Shown: positions 53,584 to 63,052, numbered from the stretch's first letter. The stretch is 64,000 bases of DNA from an uncultured Litoreibacter sp. (GCA_947501685.1 CANMWQ010000002.1:576949-640948), one strand, 5' to 3'. Notes: generated from the sequence alone by a model not told the origin. Program-made: numbers and translations.

Positions 53584-55709
53584 GACTGTTTGCTCCGGAG
53601 TTTATTCAAGACTTCGTCACGGCCCCCGATCATCGCAAGTTGCCCTTCATTTAGAACCGCGATCCTATCGCATAGAGAGATGATTTCTGTGCGATGCGTT
53701 GTCAGAATACATGTCTTGGGTGCAAGCCATTCCCTCATCTTCAGGATCGTCTCAGCTTCGAGGGTTTGATCCATCGCAGCGGTGGGTTCATCCAAGAGTA
53801 GGATTTGCGGATCCGCCAGGAAAATGCGCGAAAGCCCCAGCGACTGCCGCTGCCCAACAGACAATCCCATGCCGCCATCGGCAACGGCCATATCCAAGCC
53901 CATCGGGTGACGTTCAACCATATTCCAAAGCCCAGAGAACCGTAACGACTCTTCGAGCTGGGCTTCCGAGAAAGGTCTTGGACCCAAGGTTAGGTTGTCG
54001 CGCAATGTGCCAGAGAACAACACGACATCTTGCGTCAGAACGCCCATGTTGCGACGCAGATCGACCGGGTCAATCTGGCGAAGTTCCAACCCATCAACAC
54101 GCACCTCCCCGCCTTCAAAGTCATACAAGCCAGACAAGATTTTGAGCAATGTAGACTTGCCAGACCCGTTGCGACCCAAGACAGCCAGTGTTTCACCAGC
54201 ATTGACCGTGAGTTTTGGTAGCTTCAAAACCTCGTCCTGATCTTCGCCATACCGAAAACGCAGGTCCGAAATATCAATGCGCCCAAGGAACACGCCGCGC
54301 CTCGAGTACTGCCGCCGGAAATCACGCTCTTGCTCGGAATGAACAATTTGGTCCAACCCCTCTAGCGCCACTCTTACCTGTTGCCACCGGGAGATCGCTC
54401 CGGATAGCTGAGTGATTGGCGCAATGGACCGTGACGTCAAAATACTGACAGCAATAATGGCACCAACAGTGAACTCGCCAGCCAGAACCATGTAGACGCC
54501 AACGACCACTGCCGAGATATAAGCAATCTGCTGCACGCCTTGCGACATGAAGGTCAATCGGGCTGATACGGCACGTTGTTCCTGCACTTTGGCAGAAATC
54601 AAAAGCGAAATGTCTTCCCAGGTTTGTTGGAACCTGTTTTCCGCCCGATGCAATTTGATGGCCTCGGCGCCATATGTGATCTCATTCAGCAGCTGGCTTT
54701 GTGCCGAGTTGGCGCCTTGCATATCTTCCGAAATGCGGCTCAGAGAGCGCCGCGCAAAAATGCTGAGCAGGATGATGACGCCCATCGCGGCAATGATGAC
54801 CCAGACAACCGGCCCTGCAATGAGATATATCAGCCCCAGGAAGACAAAGACGAATGGTATGTCGGATATAGACCCCATCGCAGTCGCCGTGAAGAATTCC
54901 CTGATCGCTGAAAACTCCCGCATCATCGACCCAAGCGCGGCGGGCCCCATTTGCCGACCGCCAAGCCGCATCCCCTGTAATTTCCCTAAAATCTCGGCAC
55001 TCAATACGATGTCGACTTGCCGCCCCATATCATCGACCAACCGCCCGCGAGAGATCTTGAGAAGTGCTTCAAATACAATCGCGACCAACGCCCCCGCCGC
55101 CAAGACCCACAAGGTTTGAAACGATGCGTTGGGAATAACCCTGTCGTAGACTTGGAGTGCAAATAAGGAAACCGCAACTGCCAGGAGGTTTGCAACGATG
55201 GTCGCCACTAGTATTTCAAGCGTAAACCAACGCTGGCTTGTTATATGTTTCCAGAACCAATGACCCCGGTCTTGAATTCCGACGCGACGGTCCTGCAGCG
55301 CCTCAATTGTCGGGGCGGCGACCAGGTACGATTTCGAAAATGCGGCATCCATGTCCGCTTCACTCACGTTTCGAAATGTCCCTGGCGTCTCCAGGTTCGC
55401 GACAACATACGTGCCGTCTGCAAAAGAAATGATATTATGAAATGAGCCATCAATCATCTTGGCACAAACCGGAAAATTGACATCCCTCAGATGTCGCGCT
55501 GTTCGCAGCTCGCCAACATGTCCCAACCGCCGCAACGCTCTGATCGCGTCCTCGACATCAAAACTATCCGCTGACACGGGCAGGCCTGCTATTAACTCGT
55601 CTGCTGAGACCGGCTGGCCAATCAAACCCAAATAATTTGGCAAGGCCGATAATAATGCGGATTGGGTTTCGGCCGTTCGACTCTCGCCTTCATCTGCGCC
55701 TGTTTCCAC
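53580..55709 (-). CDS. Type I secretion ABC transporter (LapB/HlyB type)
   Basis: A 709-residue exporter. Residues about 15-130 are a C39-peptidase-like domain without the catalytic cysteine, as in adhesin/RTX exporters. About 155-440 hold six membrane helices. About 480-705 are the ATPase with Walker A LGRNGSGKSTLLKIL, signature LSVGQRQSLGLSRIF and Walker B ILLLDEPTAAMD. The inactive C39 domain implies cargo with an uncleaved C-terminal signal, matching the giant adhesin downstream on the same strand. Confidence 0.94.
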   Translation of the reverse strand: METGADEGESRTAETQSALLSALPNYLGLIGQPVSADELIAGLPVSADSFDVEDAIRALRRLGHVGELRTARHLRDVNFPVCAKMIDGSFHNIISFADGTYVVANLETPGTFRNVSEADMDAAFSKSYLVAAPTIEALQDRRVGIQDRGHWFWKHITSQRWFTLEILVATIVANLLAVAVSLFALQVYDRVIPNASFQTLWVLAAGALVAIVFEALLKISRGRLVDDMGRQVDIVLSAEILGKLQGMRLGGRQMGPAALGSMMREFSAIREFFTATAMGSISDIPFVFVFLGLIYLIAGPVVWVIIAAMGVIILLSIFARRSLSRISEDMQGANSAQSQLLNEITYGAEAIKLHRAENRFQQTWEDISLLISAKVQEQRAVSARLTFMSQGVQQIAYISAVVVGVYMVLAGEFTVGAIIAVSILTSRSIAPITQLSGAISRWQQVRVALEGLDQIVHSEQERDFRRQYSRRGVFLGRIDISDLRFRYGEDQDEVLKLPKLTVNAGETLAVLGRNGSGKSTLLKILSGLYDFEGGEVRVDGLELRQIDPVDLRRNMGVLTQDVVLFSGTLRDNLTLGPRPFSEAQLEESLRFSGLWNMVERHPMGLDMAVADGGMGLSVGQRQSLGLSRIFLADPQILLLDEPTAAMDQTLEAETILKMREWLAPKTCILTTHRTEIISLCDRIAVLNEGQLAMIGGRDEVLNKLRSKQS

Positions 55710-55832
55710 GTCCGTTCCTCCAAACGTTTTTTCTATGGACGTTAGTCAATTCTGAGCTGGCGTCTATCAGTTTGTATGGGACTGTTGTATTAATTTATGT
55801 CTATCAAGAAGTTGCTGCGATGGACCTGGACA

Positions 55833-56545
55833 TCAGGCGGCTCCGAACAGTTGGCTGATAAATTCGATCTCGCATTTGACGCCTGGTTCCTTGTAGTGGA
55901 TGTAGTCGCGTTTGATGGTGCGGATTGTCTCGATACCGCTGAGGGTCGCCTTGGCCGATCGCAAAGATCGGAAGCTTTGCCGGTATCCGATTAGCCGCTT
56001 CATGGCCGCATGATCGCTCTCGATCAGATTGTTTCGCCACTTTCGATCAATATGCCGGATGCTGTCAAAGTGAGGGTCATAATCGTGATTGATCTCTCGA
56101 ATGACGCGTCGATCTCTGTGCGACTTGTCCGTCACGATCGCAGCCAGTCGGTGTAAGCGCACACGCTCGATGGCCTTGTTCAGAAAGGCTTTTGCAGTCC
56201 TTGCGTCGCGTCGCGCGGTGAGGCGGAAGTCGACCATCTAGCCGTTGGCATCGATGGCGCGCCAGAGATAGCGCCACTTCCTACCGACCCGGATGTAGGT
56301 CTCGTCGACATGCCAGTACAAACTCGCCGGCACAAGTGCTTCTCGGTTCGCGTGGTCGATTTGGGGCCGAATTTTTGAATCCAGCGATGGATGGTCGACC
56401 GGTCAACGGTGAAATTGCGCTCTGCTAGGAGATCGACCACATCTGATAGGGTAATGGGTAACTCAGGTATCATCGCACTGCACACAAGATGATCTCACAC
56501 GGAAAGCGATGAAGCTTGAAAGGGAATTTGCGGCCTTATGTAGGA
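55833..56545 (-). pseudogene. IS6-family transposase, broken
   Basis: Pieces of an IS6-type DDE transposase in several frames: HRFPCEIILCAVR (then TGA where Trp is expected) YLSYPL near 56480-56520; DVVDLLAERNFTVDRSTIHRW near 56380-56440; DETYIRVGRKWRYLWRAID near 56250-56310; and an in-frame TAG before MVDFRLTARRDARTAKAFLN, with the rest intact to SQLFGAA. At least two frameshifts and two stop codons make it inactive. It marks the end of the secretion locus. Confidence 0.85.
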
Positions 56546-56607
56546 AACGCACCAACCCCAATTCCATCACACCAAGCGGGGTGTGAGAGGGGAATGAGGT
56601 TTTGGCC

Positions 56608-57440
56608 TTAATTACATGCATTTCCGTCAGTTGGCTGGGATGGAGTGAAGTCCCAAAGATGGCTGCCGCAAACAACGGTGGAAATCTCGAAAGCGAACTT
56701 AGTGAATTCTTCCCGTTCGCTGAGCGGGTCGACATAATTGATCTCGCCAGAGACAGTTATGTGAAAGACATCACCTTTGGTATTCCGAAACCCCGGAACT
56801 GCTTTGATTGAAATACTCTGATTTGGGAAAACTGATCCAATGCCCGTTCGTGGATGCAGGGTGCACGAGGTTTCCTTGAAATCGTTAGTCACTACTAGGC
56901 ATTGAATTTTAATGTTAGCTGCAGGAGAAGGCATTTGCCCTGTATTTTTCACGGTTATGAAAAGATGCGCTTCGGGATAACTCCCTCGGCCTCGATTTTT
57001 TCAGCAAAAAAGGTATGGCCTGAGGGAGGATTTGTTGAACTCTTGAGCAGCGACAAGCATATCTCCTGTATCGTTGGCCGCTTTTCCGGTGTGTTTGAGT
57101 GTGCGGTAGATCAAAAACAGACCAGCAAGCGTGAAGATGGCTGCTATGGCCATTTCCATCGCCCACTCTGCCATTTCCGTTTGCGCTTCGAGGTCTTTAG
57201 CAGCTTGTTCGGCTTCTCTCTGGCGCTGATCTTCACGTTCTTTGCCTACCGCTTCGCGGATCGCAGCCTCGATGCGGTCGAGAGCGGAAACAAAGCTCGT
57301 GGCTTTTTCTCGGCCTGCTGACTTGCACTACTGTCGGTAGCGTTTTCGGAGCTTTGTATCTGCTCTTGCGAGAATCCCGTGGCAGGAAAAAGCATTAATC
57401 CAATAATTGCAAAGACGTACATCCAAGTGCGGAAAGACAT
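56608..57440 (-). pseudogene. Frameshifted exported/membrane protein of unknown function
   Basis: Three reverse-strand pieces join into one plausible protein: a signal peptide and Ser/Gln-rich linker (MSFRTWMYVFAIIGLMLFPA ... SQQAEKK); a coiled coil plus transmembrane helix (ALDRIEAAIREAVGKERE ... AIAAIFTLAGLFLIYRTL) reaching NKSSLRPYLF; and a beta-rich tail (AHLFITVKNTGQMPSPAANI onwards). The first break is at an A5 run (57304-57308); the second involves the A6/T6 runs at 57006-57011 and 56996-57001, giving a TGA. The overall plan (coiled coil, helix, RPYL, beta tail) matches common hypothetical membrane proteins. It is either recently decayed or affected by homopolymer sequence errors. Confidence 0.6.
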
Positions 57441-57628
57441 TGTAATAAAAATCCTGCGGCAAATTTCCCTCTGCTCACCTTATTCCGCAGGTTCCGTTCG
57501 TTGTCTTCGATTCCTTTAGCGGCCAAAAATTCAACCAAATCGGCATACTTGACACCTCTGCGGGACATTTCCGCACGCAAAAGCCCCTTTGCTTTCTCTT
57601 CCCAATCGGTTCTTTCGGGCATAGTCAT
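57395..57628 (-). CDS. DUF6471-type small protein
   Basis: A 77-residue product starting MTMPERTDWEEKAKGLLRAE and containing MSRRGVKYADLVEFLAAKGI and NERNLRNKVSRGKFAAGFLL, a helix-turn-helix-like pattern I recognise as DUF6471. An in-frame start 45 codons upstream is unlikely because it would cross the divergent promoter. It is divergent from an IS1595-family transposase across a palindromic site. It may be a passenger or regulator of that element (inference). Its end overlaps the start of the next reverse-strand gene by 46 bases. Confidence 0.7.
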   Translation of the reverse strand: MTMPERTDWEEKAKGLLRAEMSRRGVKYADLVEFLAAKGIEDNERNLRNKVSRGKFAAGFLLQCLSALGCTSLQLLD

Positions 57629-57688
57629 CTTTAAATCGCTTTCGCCACCATTTAAAGCGCTATAGCACGTGACATGAGTATGCAATAT

Positions 57689-57702
57689 CACCAAATTTGG
57701 TG
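57689..57702. promoter_or_regulatory. Palindromic candidate operator between DUF6471 gene and IS1595 transposase
   Basis: CACCAAATTTGGTG is a perfect 14-bp palindrome in the divergent promoter region. The half-site ATTTGGTG recurs near 58743 before the Panacea-like gene. A DUF6471-type HTH protein could be the binder; this is inference. Confidence 0.45.
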
Positions 57703-57732
57703 CCAAAGCACATAATAAGGTGATATACCAAC

Positions 57733-58656
57733 GTGGCACAGGACATTCTTCTTTTAGCTGCATCTCGGGCGCTCTCTTTGCACTCGATTTACAAGGCTGG
57801 CAAAGAAGCGGCGTACCAGACGTTCTGCGAAATGCGCTGGGCTGAGGGCGAGGCTGTTTGCCTATGCTGTGGTTATGGCGAGGCGTACAAGATCACCACG
57901 CGCCGCAAGCTCAAATGTAAGGCGTGTCATCACCAGTTTAGCGTCACGTCCGGCACAATCTTTGTAAGCTGCAAGCTGCAAGATGGACTTTGTGGACCTA
58001 TTGGCCGCGATCTACATCCTTGTGAATGCGCCCAAGGGCGTTTCAATGGTTCAACTGTCCCGCGATCTGGATTGTCAGTACGAGACGGCTTTCTCCTGTC
58101 TCGCAAGCTGCGTGAGGCCATGGCGCAAAAGATTCACACGGGCAAAGTTCTGGAAGGCCACGTTGAAATCGACGGCGCGTATTTTGGCGGTCACATTCGC
58201 CTAGAGAACGCCGAGAAAGACCGCAAGGACCGCCGCTTGAAGCGTCACCAGACAGGTAAGCGTCGGGTTGTAGTCGCCATGCGGGAGCGTGACGGTCGCA
58301 CCCTGCCATTCGTCGGCATGTCGGAAGCCGAGGGCGTTGCACTGGTAAACGAGAACGTCTCGCGCCCGTCCACAATGTCCGCCAACGAAGCGTCACACTG
58401 GGACGAGTTGCACATGGGTTACCACCTTGACCGCATAAACCACTCCGAGAATTACTGCGACCACGGTAAGCACACGAACATGGTTGAGAGCTTCTTCTCG
58501 CGTCTGTGCCGCATGGTTCAAAGCCAGCACCGCCACGTCTCCCCAAAATACCTTCACTAGGACGCAAACCACGCTGCATGGTTGGAAAACAACCGTCGCA
58601 CACCGAATGGCGACTGGGCGAAGATCATGGTCAGCAATTCGATGAAGCGCCTGTGA
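57733..58656 (+). pseudogene. IS1595-family transposase, damaged
   Basis: A 307-codon frame. It has the zinc-binding N-terminus (CLCCGYG ... CKACHHQF), then EIDGAYFGGHIR, and HTNMVESFFSRLCRMV near the end. A 7-base repeat (GCAAGCT) near 57968-57980 shifts the frame, and a one-base loss near 58095 restores it. About 40 residues in the middle are therefore scrambled; the expected DFVDLLAAIYILVNAPKGVS is readable in another frame. A TAG at 58558-58560 then truncates the C-terminus before DANHAAWLENNRR. It is probably inactive. Confidence 0.85.
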
Positions 58657-58779
58657 GCCGGAACCGGAAGGGTTATTGTCGGAGGGTGGCATAGTCACAC
58701 TAATTAACCTATGCGACATATATGCTACGGTGGATTGAGCACATTTGGTGTAAGGTTTCCATAGACGGAGCAAATATTG

Positions 58780-59289
58780 ATGTCAAATAACTCACCACGA
58801 AGAGTGGTCTGCAAGCCAACTTGGGTTGCGAATAGCTTTCTTATTCGCGCACGAAACGATGACATTCAGGATCTAGACCCGCTCAAAATCCAAAAACTTA
58901 CCTATAACTTACACGGATGGAACCTCGCCGTTACAGGCTCGTCCATAATCGGTGAAACGTTTGAAACATGGCCGCATGGCCCAGTTTGTGCTTCGATTTA
59001 TCATCAATCCAAAGACTTTAAATTTCGGACGATTAGCGGCTATGCTCAGGACATCGATCCGTCCACGCGGCAACAACCAGCAACCTACGTGAACCCAGCC
59101 GATTTATCATTCTATGACATTTTTGATCGCGCCTGGGAGCGTTACAAGAGCTACTCTGGTCAACAACTCTCTGACTTTACCCCCGCAGTTGGAACGCCTT
59201 GGTCGTACGCAAGTGAAAATGTTCTACAATATATCCCCGACAACATTGTTCGGGACCACTTTATTGAATTTAGCCAAAACGTACAATGA
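58780..59289 (+). CDS. Panacea/SocA-like (DUF4065) domain protein, possible antitoxin
   Basis: A 169-residue soluble protein. The conserved Panacea/SocA pattern is clear: VANSFLIRARNDDI, LDPLKIQKLTYNLHGWNLAV, GETFETWPHGPVCASIYHQS near residues 17-78. The C-terminal half has ERYKSYSGQQLSDFT and GTPWSYASENV, also typical. Panacea domains are versatile antitoxins in toxin-antitoxin pairs. The ATG at 58780 has GGAG at good spacing; a TTG directly before it is less likely. Its stop overlaps the start of a small membrane-protein gene by ATGA, which would make that the candidate partner. Confidence 0.82.
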   Translation: MSNNSPRRVVCKPTWVANSFLIRARNDDIQDLDPLKIQKLTYNLHGWNLAVTGSSIIGETFETWPHGPVCASIYHQSKDFKFRTISGYAQDIDPSTRQQPATYVNPADLSFYDIFDRAWERYKSYSGQQLSDFTPAVGTPWSYASENVLQYIPDNIVRDHFIEFSQNVQ

Positions 59290-59620
59290 AAAAGCCAAAC
59301 GTTTCAGTAGATAAGATCGGCAGTTCTAAACCGGAAATTGCGGGACCATCTGGGCCAATTGGATCAGACCCGCTAAGTAGGGACCCAATCATTGATCAGA
59401 AGATGGGGGTTGTTGGTAAATGCCTGGGGTCTGGCGATAAAAAAGGGCAAATATAGCTGCATTATCTGGAGCAGCTTTTTTCATTCTTTTGGTGGGTTGC
59501 ATAGCGACCTTTAATTGGTCTTCCAATGAGGAAAGCCGCACATTGGCCTCTGGTCTGACTACTCCGATTTTTGGAGTTATTGCCGGTGCAATCGGATACA
59601 TTACTGGGCGAAAGAAGTAG
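59286..59620 (+). pseudogene. Small two-TM membrane protein with an A6 frame break, candidate toxin partner
   Basis: The ATG overlaps the Panacea-like gene stop. The first frame gives 56 residues (MKKPNVSVDKIGSSKPEIAG ... LGSGDKKGQI, stop at 59454-59456). A minus-one shift at the A6 run 59439-59444 continues as RANIAALSGAAFFILLVGCI ... LTTPIFGVIAGAIGYITGRK to a TAG at 59618-59620. This gives a coherent 111-residue protein with two membrane helices. It is either a one-base deletion, slippage-dependent expression at the A-run, or a sequence error. Not a recognised family. Confidence 0.55.
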
Positions 59621-59668
59621 TACCCCCAGACTTCATCTAATCCAAATTCCAGCAACAAGCGCCCAGAC

Positions 59669-59986
59669 CTACCTAAGCCGCCAAGTGCCCTGATCCCGAA
59701 CAATGGTTCCCTTGTGCCGCAACCGTATTAGCGCCTGTCCTGTGCGCTTACGTGCGGCTTGATACGTCAACTCAGGCCGCTTTCTGTCCACTGCATCTTT
59801 GATCCGGCGATACCTCAATGGCCCGTCCTGTAGCACCTCGCGGATGATTGCCGCCATATGCCCCCGCCGCGCTGCGTTGGTGTGTTTCTCAGGCAGGACC
59901 TTCGGCGTATCCAAGCCCCGCATCCCCTGCAAAGCTTCAACATGTGCCAACCCGTCCAGCTTCCCGCGTATGATCTGCTTGCGCAA
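59669..59986 (-). CDS. Hypothetical winged-helix-like protein, start uncertain
   Basis: A 105-residue basic protein (RKQIIRGKLDGLAHVEALQG ... AIIREVLQDGPLRYRRIKDA ... RKRTGQALIRLRHKGTIVRD). The C-terminal half looks like a winged helix. The only usable start is TTG at 59986; the reading frame continues upstream as FGAALLAL without an ATG, so the original start may be lost. Function unknown; related small proteins occur in mobile or accessory regions. Confidence 0.5.
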   Translation of the reverse strand: MRKQIIRGKLDGLAHVEALQGMRGLDTPKVLPEKHTNAARRGHMAAIIREVLQDGPLRYRRIKDAVDRKRPELTYQAARKRTGQALIRLRHKGTIVRDQGTWRLR

Positions 59987-60196
59987 CGCCAGTAGCGCAG
60001 CGCCGAATCTATCGTCTTGTCCAACATGCGCCTATTATGGATTTACATAGGCCGCTCGTTTAGGTAACTTGTTGGTGCGCTAGATACTTAAGGCTGGAAA
60101 TTTACGCGGCGTGTCCAACCCCAAAAGCGCAAAAGTCGCCAAACCAACCAATTAATGCAACAGCCCAATCTGGAACATTCGATGAGGCGTCGCTGA

Positions 60197-60330
60197 AATT
60201 GCTACGACGACGCTGTTGCAGAGAGCTTCTCTCAGCTTTTGAAGCGGGAGAAGGTCAGGGGGAGGAAATACCGAACACGCAAAGAAGCCCGGTGGGATGT
60301 TGAAGCGTTTGGTATGGAGTGCTGGCCTGT
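60197..60330 (+). pseudogene. Remnant of an IS3-family transposase OrfB C-terminus
   Basis: The + strand reads NCYDDAVAESFSQLLKREKV followed by RKYRTRKEARWDVEAFGMEC, the typical segment holding the third catalytic acidic residue (AVAESF) of IS3-group transposases. It is preceded by a stop and lacks the final YNPxRRH part, so only a fragment survives. Confidence 0.75.
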
Positions 60331-60356
60331 TGTACGATCCTTCAAAAAATCTTGAC

Positions 60357-60419
60357 GATTGACAGACAAGATGCGGCTCGAAAAGAAAAATGATTGACCT
60401 TTATCAGAAAATGATTGAC
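60357..60419. promoter_or_regulatory. Triple GATTGAC repeats upstream of the lacI-type regulator
   Basis: GATTGAC occurs at 60357-60363, 60392-60398 and 60413-60419. The last two are inside an identical 12-base AAAATGATTGAC repeated 21 bases apart, two helical turns. This could be an operator for the LacI-type protein or another regulator, although LacI sites are usually palindromic. Confidence 0.45.
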
Positions 60420-60490
60420 GCCTTGCAGGCCGTGTCACTAGACTCGTCTCCGCGCGGTGACGGAGGGACCACCGCAGCAAGGGGGGGGGC

Positions 60491-61546
60491 GTGTCTGGAC
60501 CAACATTAAGTGACGTTGCCCATGCCGCAGGCGTAAGCTATGCGACAGCAGATCGCGTCGTCAACAAACGCGGAAATGTCGCGCAGAAGTCGATCGACAA
60601 GGTGCGCGATGCTGTTGCAACATTAGGCTATGTGCGCAATGTCGCGGCAGCAAATCTGTCGCGCAAACAGGTCTATCGCTTGGCCTTTCTTATTCCAACC
60701 GGATCAAACGCATTCTTCTTTCGCGTGCGTGAACACATAATGCAAACGGCTCGCCATTTAAGAGTGGACAGCGTTACTGTCGACATTGTCGACCTGCCCG
60801 CTTTCTCGGTCGACGCACTGCACTCTTGTATCGGACAACTCACAAGCTTTGACTTTGATGGCGTCGCCATTGTGGGCTTGGAAAACGCTAAGCTGGAACA
60901 GCCTCTTGCCGATCTGCAGGCCCGTGGTGTTGAGGTTGTCGGATTGGTGTCAGACCTGCCCAACGCGTTCAGATCAGCCTATATCGGAATTGACAACAAG
61001 GTCGCGGGCCGGACGGCCGCACGCATGACCGGACTGGGCAGTGGGAGCGGAGAGATCCAGACCTTTGTGGGCTCCCTTGATGCGCGCGACCACGCGGAAC
61101 GTTTGCAGGGATTTCGCGAGGTCATTGCGGCGGATTATCCGCAGATGACCGTTCTCGACCCGGTTCTAACGAAAGATGACCCCGCCGTTTTGCGCAGTGC
61201 TGCGCGTCGCGCCTTGCAAAAAGAACAGACCGTCAGCGCCTTCTACAACGTCGGTGCCGGCAATGTCGGGTTGATCGATGCTATTCGTGAAACATACGTC
61301 AACCGACCGTTTTGCGTGGTCCACGAATTGGTGACGCATTCACGGCAGGCGCTGATCGACAATCATATCGATCTGGTGATTGACCAACGCCCCGACGTCG
61401 AGGTCAACCGGGCCTTCGCCTTGCTGCGTGCACTGATTGACGAGCGGGAGCTCCCGCCGATGCCTGACTTAATGCCCACCATCTACGTGCGGGACAACCT
61501 GCCTGCAAATACCTTCAAACCCGCAATGGAAACACAGACGACATGA
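60491..61546 (+). CDS. LacI-family transcriptional regulator of the xylose operon
   Basis: A 351-residue regulator: LacI helix-turn-helix [20 protein letters not shown] with hinge [18 protein letters not shown], then a periplasmic-binding-protein-like sugar-sensing domain (residues about 60-340). GTG start behind a run of G that serves as ribosome site. It overlaps xylA by four bases (ATGA), so regulator and enzyme are co-translated. That context suggests a xylose-responsive repressor; the effector is inferred. Confidence 0.88.
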   Translation: MSGPTLSDVAHAAGVSYATADRVVNKRGNVAQKSIDKVRDAVATLGYVRNVAAANLSRKQVYRLAFLIPTGSNAFFFRVREHIMQTARHLRVDSVTVDIVDLPAFSVDALHSCIGQLTSFDFDGVAIVGLENAKLEQPLADLQARGVEVVGLVSDLPNAFRSAYIGIDNKVAGRTAARMTGLGSGSGEIQTFVGSLDARDHAERLQGFREVIAADYPQMTVLDPVLTKDDPAVLRSAARRALQKEQTVSAFYNVGAGNVGLIDAIRETYVNRPFCVVHELVTHSRQALIDNHIDLVIDQRPDVEVNRAFALLRALIDERELPPMPDLMPTIYVRDNLPANTFKPAMETQTT

Positions 61547-62838
61547 CAGAATTTTTTAAAGATATCAGCCCGTTATCCTACGATCCAAAGAGCACCGGGT
61601 TGGCGTTTCACCACTACAACCCCGATGAGGTCGTGGCGGGAAAACGGATGGAGGACCACCTGCGCTTCGCAGTGGCCTATTGGCATTCCTTCGCATGGCC
61701 AGGCGGTGATCCGTTCGGCGCTCAGACGTTTGAGAGGCCTTGGTTTGGCGACACGATGGATTTGGCAAAGCTCAAAGCCGATGTGGCGTTTGAGATGTTT
61801 GATCTGCTGAACGTGCCCTTCTTTTGCTGGCACGACGCCGACATCCGTCCCGAAGGGGACAGTTTTGCGCAAAGCCTGCGGAATTTCGAAGAGATCATCG
61901 ACTACATGATCGGGAAGATGGAAAGCAGCAAGACCAAGCTTTTGTGGGGCACTGCCAACCTCTTCAGCCACCGTCGCTTTATGTCTGGTGCCGCCACGAA
62001 CCCCGATCCGGAAATTTTCGCGTGGTCTGCCGCGACGGTCAAAAATTGCATGGACGCGACCCATAAGATGGGCGGTCAGAACTATGTGCTTTGGGGCGGG
62101 CGCGAGGGCTATGAAACCCTTCTGAACACTGACCTGAAACGCGAACGGCAACAGGCGGGCCGCTTCCTTCAGATGGCGGTCGAATACAAGCACAAGATCG
62201 GCTTCAAAGGCGCGGTACTGGTCGAGCCCAAACCGCAAGAACCCAGCAAGCATCAATATGACTATGACGTGGCCACAGTCTACGGGTTCCTCAAGGAATT
62301 CGGGCTGGAGGGTGAGGTTCAGATGAACATCGAACAGGGTCACGCCATTCTGGCGGGGCATTCGTTTGAACATGAACTGGCGATGGCCACCTCCCTGGGC
62401 ATCTTCGGGTCGATTGATATGAACCGGAATGACTATCAATCGGGCTGGGACACCGACCAGTTTCCCAACAACGTGCCTGAGGTTGCCTTGGCCTATTATG
62501 AGGTTCTCAAGGTCGGTGGGTTTACGACGGGGGGCACAAATTTCGATGCCAAGCTGCGGCGCCAGTCGCTCGATCCCGTCGATCTGATCGCGGGTCATGC
62601 AGGCGCCATGGACGTCTGCGCTCGGGGCTTCAAAGCGGCCGTTGCTATGCAAGAAGACGGGACTTTGGAAGCGATGCGCGCCGAACGCTATGCCGGTTGG
62701 GACAGTTCGGGCGGAAAATCGGTGTTGGAAAGCGATTTTGTGAGCATCGCGGCGCGGGTCTTATCCGATGGCATCGACCCGCAACCTCGGTCAGGCCGTC
62801 AGGAAATTCTTGAAAACATCGTCAATCGTTTCGTCTAG
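61543..62838 (+). CDS. xylA: Xylose isomerase
   Basis: Converts D-xylose to D-xylulose. A full-length 431-residue TIM-barrel enzyme with the signature segments [15 protein letters not shown] (catalytic His), [20 protein letters not shown] (metal-binding Glu and Lys), [20 protein letters not shown] and [20 protein letters not shown]. No damage is visible. A xylulokinase (xylB) would be expected downstream but is missing; instead there is a truncated sugar-isomerase gene and IS elements. Confidence 0.97.
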   Translation: MTEFFKDISPLSYDPKSTGLAFHHYNPDEVVAGKRMEDHLRFAVAYWHSFAWPGGDPFGAQTFERPWFGDTMDLAKLKADVAFEMFDLLNVPFFCWHDADIRPEGDSFAQSLRNFEEIIDYMIGKMESSKTKLLWGTANLFSHRRFMSGAATNPDPEIFAWSAATVKNCMDATHKMGGQNYVLWGGREGYETLLNTDLKRERQQAGRFLQMAVEYKHKIGFKGAVLVEPKPQEPSKHQYDYDVATVYGFLKEFGLEGEVQMNIEQGHAILAGHSFEHELAMATSLGIFGSIDMNRNDYQSGWDTDQFPNNVPEVALAYYEVLKVGGFTTGGTNFDAKLRRQSLDPVDLIAGHAGAMDVCARGFKAAVAMQEDGTLEAMRAERYAGWDSSGGKSVLESDFVSIAARVLSDGIDPQPRSGRQEILENIVNRFV

Positions 62839-62857
62839 ACGAACAGGGAGGAACTCC

Positions 62858-63052
62858 ATGAGAACCATTAAAGGATCGGCGCTGATTCTGGCCTAGTTTG
62901 CAAGCGCCGACGCGCCGTTCAGTTCGTGGGACAGCATCACCAAATGGGTCGCTGATTGCGGTTATTTGGGTGTGCAAGTGCCCAGCTGGGACGCGCGGCT
63001 GATCGACTTGGACTATCCGTCGTCAGGGTTTCTCGGGCCAATGGCTGCCTAA
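62858..63052 (+). pseudogene. Truncated sugar phosphate isomerase/epimerase
   Basis: A frame with a good AGGGAGG ribosome site reads MRTIKGSALILA, then TAG (62894-62896), then FASADAPFSSWDSITKWVAD and GYLGVQVPSWDARLIDLD. This is the N-terminus of a TIM-barrel sugar isomerase/epimerase of the IolE/xylose-isomerase-like type. Similarity stops at about 63010 where mobile DNA begins. Both the nonsense codon and the truncation show it is dead. It was probably part of the xylA operon. Confidence 0.75.

Larger units (their letters stand above)
60050..60490. other. Gap with transposase remnant and upstream region of the lacI-type gene
   Basis: About 440 bases. It holds an IS3-type transposase fragment (60197-60330) and three GATTGAC repeats just before the LacI-type regulator. 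No intact gene is seen. Confidence 0.6.

Noticed and set aside
60232..60480. An 82-codon reverse-strand frame upstream of the LacI-type gene
   Set aside because: The opposite strand reads as an IS3 transposase fragment, and the frame crosses the regulator's promoter region.
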